Below, in pieces: positions 5,887 to 8,038 of a stretch of 8,038 nucleotides of DNA (position 1 is the stretch's first letter; each line of letters starts with the position of its first letter). A program made the translations under genes and the position numbers. Source of the DNA: JAQVSH01 sp964451605 (lineage in GTDB: Bacteria; Bacteroidota; Bacteroidia; Bacteroidales; UBA4181). The stretch is from assembly GCA_964451605.1 (NCBI GenBank), contig CAYVJA010000088.1, positions 1-8,038 on the forward strand, in the 5' to 3' direction. The notes beneath the pieces were generated by a model, which saw only the letters and a list, made by a program, of their open reading frames with translations, was not told the DNA's origin and ran no database searches.

Positions 5887-7227
5887 ATGGATCCCAGAGT
5901 ATCTCAGTTCATGGCAAAGATTATTGCCAAAAATCCCGCAGAACCAGAATTCCATCAGGCCGTACAGGAAGTGGCCGAGTGCTTGATTCCGTTTATCGAA
6001 GAGAATCCCAAATACAAGCATGCAAAGATTCTGGAGAGAATTGCCGAACCCGAAAGAGTAATTATGTTTCGTGTTCCCTGGACAAACGACAAGGGCGAAA
6101 TCGAAATCAACCGGGGTTTCCGGATTCAGATGAACAGCGCCATTGGCCCCTACAAAGGTGGTTTACGTTTCCACCCCACAGTGAATCTTGGCATTCTTAA
6201 GTTCCTTGCTTTTGAGCAAACCTTCAAGAACAGCCTCACCTCGCTTCCCATGGGCGGAGGTAAAGGGGGATCGGACTTCGATCCCAAAGGAAAATCGGAT
6301 AACGAAGTGATGCGTTTCTGCCAAAGCTTTATGACCGAACTGAATCGTCACATCGGCGCCGACACCGATGTACCTGCCGGTGATATCGGCGTAGGCGGTC
6401 GTGAAATCGGCTTCTTGTACGGACAATACAAACGTCTCCGCAATGAGTTCACCGGAGTTCTTACGGGGAAAGGACTGAACTGGGGAGGTAGCCTCATTCG
6501 TCCCGAAGCCACCGGTTACGGCACCGTTTACTTTGCCGAAGAGATGCTCAAAACCCGTGGCGACAGCATGAAGGGAAAAACCGTAGCCATTTCGGGTTCG
6601 GGTAACGTGGCTCAATATGCCGTTGAAAAATGCATTCAAATGGGTGCAAAAGTGGTAACTCTCTCCGACTCGAACGGTTCGATCTACGATCCTGCCGGTA
6701 TCGATGCCGAAAAACTGGCCTATGTAATTGAACTCAAAAACGTACGTCGCGGAAGAATGAAAGATTATGCCGACAAATACGGTTGCCAGTATCTCGAGGG
6801 TCAGCGTCCCTGGAACGTGAAGTGCGATGTGGCTCTTCCCTGCGCAACCCAGAACGAAGTTGACGGAAACGATGCTGCCAATCTGTTAAAGAACGGCACC
6901 ATCTGCGTAGCCGAAGGGGCCAACATGCCCTCGACCCTCGAGGCCGTTGAACTATTCCTGAAAGCGGGTATTCTTTACGCTCCCGGAAAGGCTTCCAATG
7001 CCGGTGGTGTTGCCACCTCCGGTCTCGAAATGTCGCAAAACTCTATGCGTCTCCCCTGGAGCAGAGAAGAGGTTGATGCCCGCCTCCACACCATCATGGT
7101 AAATATTCACGCTACCTGCGTGAAATATGGTACAAAACCCGACGGCACGATTAACTATGTTCAGGGCGCCAACATCGGCGGCTTTGTGAAAGTAGCCGAT
7201 TCCATGCTCGATCAGGGTTATGTATAA
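5887..7227 (+). CDS. gdhA: NADP-type glutamate dehydrogenase GdhA
   Basis: A 446-aa enzyme interconverting 2-oxoglutarate plus ammonia and glutamate, acting as a cytosolic hexamer. The length matches the small hexameric GDH class. The substrate-binding and catalytic residues are in place: Lys90 (GPYKGGLRF), Lys114 (QTFKNS), Lys126 (PMGGGKGG) and Asp166 (VPAGDIGVG). The coenzyme fold has GSGNVA (237-242), with TLSDSNG (258-264) at the end of the second strand. There is no Glu at the position that usually selects NAD, so NADP, or dual use as in some Bacteroides enzymes, is likely (inference). The start ATG at 5887 is supported by a promoter 28 bp upstream, and the gene ends at a strong hairpin terminator. 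It is therefore probably a single-gene unit controlled by nitrogen supply. Confidence 0.96.
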   Translation: MDPRVSQFMAKIIAKNPAEPEFHQAVQEVAECLIPFIEENPKYKHAKILERIAEPERVIMFRVPWTNDKGEIEINRGFRIQMNSAIGPYKGGLRFHPTVNLGILKFLAFEQTFKNSLTSLPMGGGKGGSDFDPKGKSDNEVMRFCQSFMTELNRHIGADTDVPAGDIGVGGREIGFLYGQYKRLRNEFTGVLTGKGLNWGGSLIRPEATGYGTVYFAEEMLKTRGDSMKGKTVAISGSGNVAQYAVEKCIQMGAKVVTLSDSNGSIYDPAGIDAEKLAYVIELKNVRRGRMKDYADKYGCQYLEGQRPWNVKCDVALPCATQNEVDGNDAANLLKNGTICVAEGANMPSTLEAVELFLKAGILYAPGKASNAGGVATSGLEMSQNSMRLPWSREEVDARLHTIMVNIHATCVKYGTKPDGTINYVQGANIGGFVKVADSMLDQGYV

Positions 7228-7256
7228 TACCTGCCACAAAATGATTGATTGATGAG

Positions 7257-7290
7257 TAGAGGGGTCGGAAACGACCCCTCTATGATTTTA
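7257..7290 (+). terminator. Intrinsic terminator of gdhA
   Basis: A perfect 11-bp stem TAGAGGGGTCG / CGACCCCTCTA (7257-7267 and 7272-7282) is capped by a GAAA tetraloop and followed by TGATTTTAT. It begins 29 bp after the gdhA stop. The T-run is short and interrupted, but the stem is very stable. Confidence 0.85.
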
Positions 7291-7303
7291 TCGCCCTTCC
7301 TGT

Positions 7304-7311
7304 TATCTTTG
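7304..7311 (+). promoter_or_regulatory. Putative -7 box for tatD
   Basis: TATCTTTG matches TAnnTTTG and lies 14 bp after the gdhA terminator. No good -33 box is seen. The implied leader before the ATG at 7399 is about 80 nt and holds a small 5-bp hairpin (GGCCG 7323-7327 with CGGCC 7335-7339) of unknown meaning. Confidence 0.5.
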
Positions 7312-7398
7312 TGTACACCTACGGCCGGCTCAATCGGCCATCCCGTTTTCTCCGCCCATGATGTTGATTTACACATTTTCCCTACCCGATTTGATTCT

Positions 7399-8038
7399 AT
7401 GCAACTGATTGATACCCACACACACTTTTACGACGAGATATTTTCCGCGGATCGGGAGAGCCTGGTTGCGGCAGCCACAGCGGTGGGCGTAGAGGCTCTC
7501 ATATTGCCCAACATCAATCAGGCCTCGACAGAGCCCCTTCTCTCCCTCCAGGCCGCATACCCCGGCTACTGTTTTGCCACCACAGGCCTCCATCCCACCG
7601 ACGTCACCCCCGACTATGGGCAAATCCTTGCCCGGATGGAACAACAACTGGGCCAATGCCCCTTTGTTGCCATTGGCGAAACGGGACTCGACTTCTACTG
7701 GGACACCACCTACTCCCAAGAACAGGAACGGTCTCTCGAAATCCAGATTGATTGGGCCATCGGCCTCAACCTGCCCATCATACTTCACTGCCGGAAAGCC
7801 TTCGACCCCCTTTACCGGATGATCAAGCAAAAACAGAAAGGCAACCTTACAGGGGTATTCCACTGCTTTCCCGGCGACGAAGCCCAGGCCCGGAAAGTAA
7901 TCGATCTGGGATTCTACCTCGGAATAGGAGGCGTAGTCACCTACAAAAACGCCACCATGGCAAAAGTAGTATCCGCAGTGGGCCCTAACCATCTCGTACT
8001 TGAGACCGACGCCCCCTGGCTACCTCCCATTCCCCACC
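7399..8038 (+). CDS. tatD: TatD-family metal-dependent hydrolase/DNase, 3' truncated by window edge
   Basis: 213 codons of a TatD-type TIM-barrel nuclease, open to the right edge; the family is usually about 255-265 aa, so some 45-50 residues are missing. Metal ligands are visible: His7 and His9 (DTHTHF), Glu94 (AIGETGLDFYW), His130 (ILHCRKAF), His155 (FHCFPGD) and Asp204 (LETDAPWLPP). GLHPTDV (63-69) is also typical. The expected KRNEP motif would lie just beyond the window. The family includes 3'-5' exonucleases with roles in DNA repair and turnover; the exact substrate here is unknown. The ATG at 7399 begins directly before the metal-binding strand. Two ATGs at 7358 and 7361 are out of frame. 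It follows the gdhA terminator and so is a separate unit. Confidence 0.93.
   Translation, partial: MQLIDTHTHFYDEIFSADRESLVAAATAVGVEALILPNINQASTEPLLSLQAAYPGYCFATTGLHPTDVTPDYGQILARMEQQLGQCPFVAIGETGLDFYWDTTYSQEQERSLEIQIDWAIGLNLPIILHCRKAFDPLYRMIKQKQKGNLTGVFHCFPGDEAQARKVIDLGFYLGIGGVVTYKNATMAKVVSAVGPNHLVLETDAPWLPPIPH

Noticed and set aside
7323..7339. 5-bp GGCCG/CGGCC hairpin in the tatD leader as a riboswitch or attenuator
   Set aside because: It is a single short stem with no T-run, no leader peptide and no known riboswitch core. It is noted only as a feature of the leader.
7369..7992. 207-aa open frame antisense to tatD
   Set aside because: The plus strand encodes TatD with every metal ligand in place. 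The antisense frame is a shadow, rich in Gly and Val, with no family resemblance.

Overview
The window looks like chromosomal housekeeping DNA from a Bacteroidota member, most likely order Bacteroidales. The evidence is the recurring -7 promoter box TAnnTTTG, found upstream of the tRNA and of five coding units. In front of the tRNA it is paired with a TTTG -33 box at a 19-bp spacing. The protein features also fit: a MiaA with a YGLEYK segment, a TatD with GLDFYWD, and a hexameric-type GdhA. I cannot name a genus. No insertion sequence, prophage, CRISPR array or defence island is visible.

Layout, left to right. Bases 1-44 are an 8-bp tandem repeat. It lies just beyond the 3' end of a cytosolic hybrid histidine kinase on the minus strand (61-2142; GAF, HisKA, degenerate HATPase, REC, HPt). 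Upstream of it is a complete tRNA-Ser(GCU) unit on the minus strand, with its own promoter and a strong intrinsic terminator. Next comes miaA (minus), then a compact divergent promoter region built on a perfect 12-bp inverted repeat. To the right, on the plus strand, are a five-TM Yip1-like membrane protein, smpB, dprA, gdhA (with its own promoter and hairpin terminator) and the 5' part of a tatD gene that runs off the right edge.

Functionally the genes are mostly unrelated housekeeping: tRNA supply and modification (tRNA-Ser, miaA), ribosome rescue (smpB), ssDNA and RecA loading (dprA), ammonia/glutamate metabolism (gdhA) and a metal-dependent nuclease (tatD). miaA probably does not act on the neighbouring tRNA-Ser(GCU), because that tRNA lacks A36. 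The Yip1-like gene and smpB are likely co-transcribed, with 8 bp between them. dprA may be a separate unit, because a possible weak terminator lies in the 168-bp gap before it.

The most notable observation is the hybrid kinase. Its phosphorelay residues (H-box His, REC Asp, HPt His) look intact. The ATP-binding N, G1 and G2 boxes are all degraded, which suggests a pseudokinase or phosphotransfer/phosphatase scaffold rather than an autophosphorylating sensor. No clearly new multi-gene system is present.
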